Under the pieces are notes generated by a model. That model had not been told where the DNA came from and did no database searches. It saw nothing but the letters and a program-made list of their open reading frames with translations. 64,000 nucleotides of DNA from the NCBI GenBank assembly GCA_000688615.1, contig JHVA01000001.1:4695001-4759000 (forward strand). Direction: 5' to 3'. The position numbers and the translations under genes are program-made. Source of the DNA: Acidobacteriaceae bacterium KBS 146 (GTDB lineage Bacteria > Acidobacteriota > Terriglobia > Terriglobales > Acidobacteriaceae). Below, piece after piece: positions 63,567 to 64,000 of this stretch (position 1 is the first letter of the stretch; every line of letters begins with the position of its first letter).

Positions 63567-64000
63567 CTATGGAATCAGCAACGGTCGGAGACCTCGGCTT
63601 CTGTCAATTCCCGTGGGGCCCATGACGGAATCCAGTGACTGTGGATGCGAGACGTATCGGAGATAAAATCCAACCCGGCTATTGTTGTAGTCGCGCGCGT
63701 TGTCGATGCTGAAGAACCCACCGACATGCCAGTGTTCCGTCATCAGATAGGAACCTTCACCTTCGATGTTGTAGTTAGCGCCTACGCCGGTTTTTTCTGC
63801 GGAATAGGGATTTTTATTGGCCGCCTGCAGTGCAGGATCAAGCGGATAGAACGGGCTGGCATCTTCCTGGAAGGCCTGCAATCCGATGGACCCTGCTGCG
63901 CGGTAATGGAACCGAGTGCCCTGATGGCCTTCGAAGGTGATCGGGACATTGCTGAGAAGGTAAGCGCCAGGGCTGAAATAGCCCCCATTCCCGTAGGTAA
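63567..64000 (-). CDS. BcsC-like cellulose synthase outer-membrane subunit, C-terminus (5' end outside window)
   Basis: The frame runs open to the right edge: the last codons before the edge read YGNGGYFSPGAYLLSNVP, then EGHQGTRFHYRAAGS, and finally HWHVGGFFSIDNARDYNNSR with GFYLRYV near the end. This is the BCSC_C beta-barrel that forms the cellulose export pore. About 140 residues are visible; the TPR-rich periplasmic part would lie beyond the window. A short extension (SVMGPTGIDRSRG) after the barrel is unusual. Confidence 0.82.
   Translation of the reverse strand, partial: TYGNGGYFSPGAYLLSNVPITFEGHQGTRFHYRAAGSIGLQAFQEDASPFYPLDPALQAANKNPYSAEKTGVGANYNIEGEGSYLMTEHWHVGGFFSIDNARDYNNSRVGFYLRYVSHPQSLDSVMGPTGIDRSRGLRPLLIP

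Overview
The window looks like chromosomal DNA of an Acidobacteriota member, probably class Terriglobia (Granulicella/Edaphobacter/Terriglobus-like). This is inferred from the gene repertoire: an Oar-like TonB-dependent receptor with a carboxypeptidase-regulatory N-terminus, a secreted CRTAC1/ASPIC-UnbV protein, an acidobacterial-type quinoprotein with a c-type cytochrome, DUF4082/prealbumin-like repeat proteins and a VirB2-LysR type integrative element. No rRNA or taxonomic marker gene is present, so this is not proof.

Region by region. 1-7.2 kb: the 3' part of a giant secreted repeat protein and a multicopper oxidase. 7.3-8.7 kb: a sigma-54 response regulator. 9.4-10.6 kb: L-2-hydroxyglutarate oxidase. 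10.6-16.2 kb: a tight six-gene minus-strand operon for a nucleotide-linked amino sugar; three genes match the oxidoreductase, N-acetyltransferase and aminotransferase steps of the WlbA/B/C (WbpB/D/E) pathway. 16.5-17 kb: a decayed LacI gene. 17.2-20.3 kb: a Tat-exported FG-GAP/UnbV protein and a TPR protein. 20.9-29.4 kb: a CBM9-like protein, a BBE-type flavin oxidase, malate synthase and glcDEF, together forming a glycolate/glyoxylate assimilation block.

29.7-51.4 kb is a genomic island of about 21.6 kb inserted in the 3' half of tRNA-Asp(GTC). It is bounded by a 63-bp perfect direct repeat (29725-29787 and 51311-51373). Next to the left end lie a tyrosine integrase and an excisionase-like protein. 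A conjugation module survives only as LysR, virB2, virB3 and a stub of virB4, so the island is probably no longer self-transmissible. The cargo is mostly defence-like: an SRAP protein; a 1491-residue SF1 helicase-nuclease translationally coupled to a small J-domain-like protein; remnants of an MmeI-like methylase plus helicase locus; a Phd/PIN toxin-antitoxin pair; and a cluster of a nucleotidyl-cyclase-like protein, a 1234-residue STAND NTPase with an N-terminal PD-(D/E)XK nuclease, a possible ADP-ribosyltransferase-like protein and a SIR2-like protein. The last two genes overlap by one base. This cluster is my best candidate for an undescribed system. Beyond the right att site lies the C-terminal remnant of a second, slightly different integrase, evidence of an older tandem element.

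51.8-64 kb: a DUF1801 protein; a cytochrome c / SMP-30 / PQQ-type dehydrogenase operon with a frameshifted TonB receptor and a DUF4380 protein downstream; a decay zone with BatD-like, glycine-rich and formylglycine-generating-enzyme-like pseudogenes; and the C-terminus of a BcsC-like cellulose export protein at the right edge.
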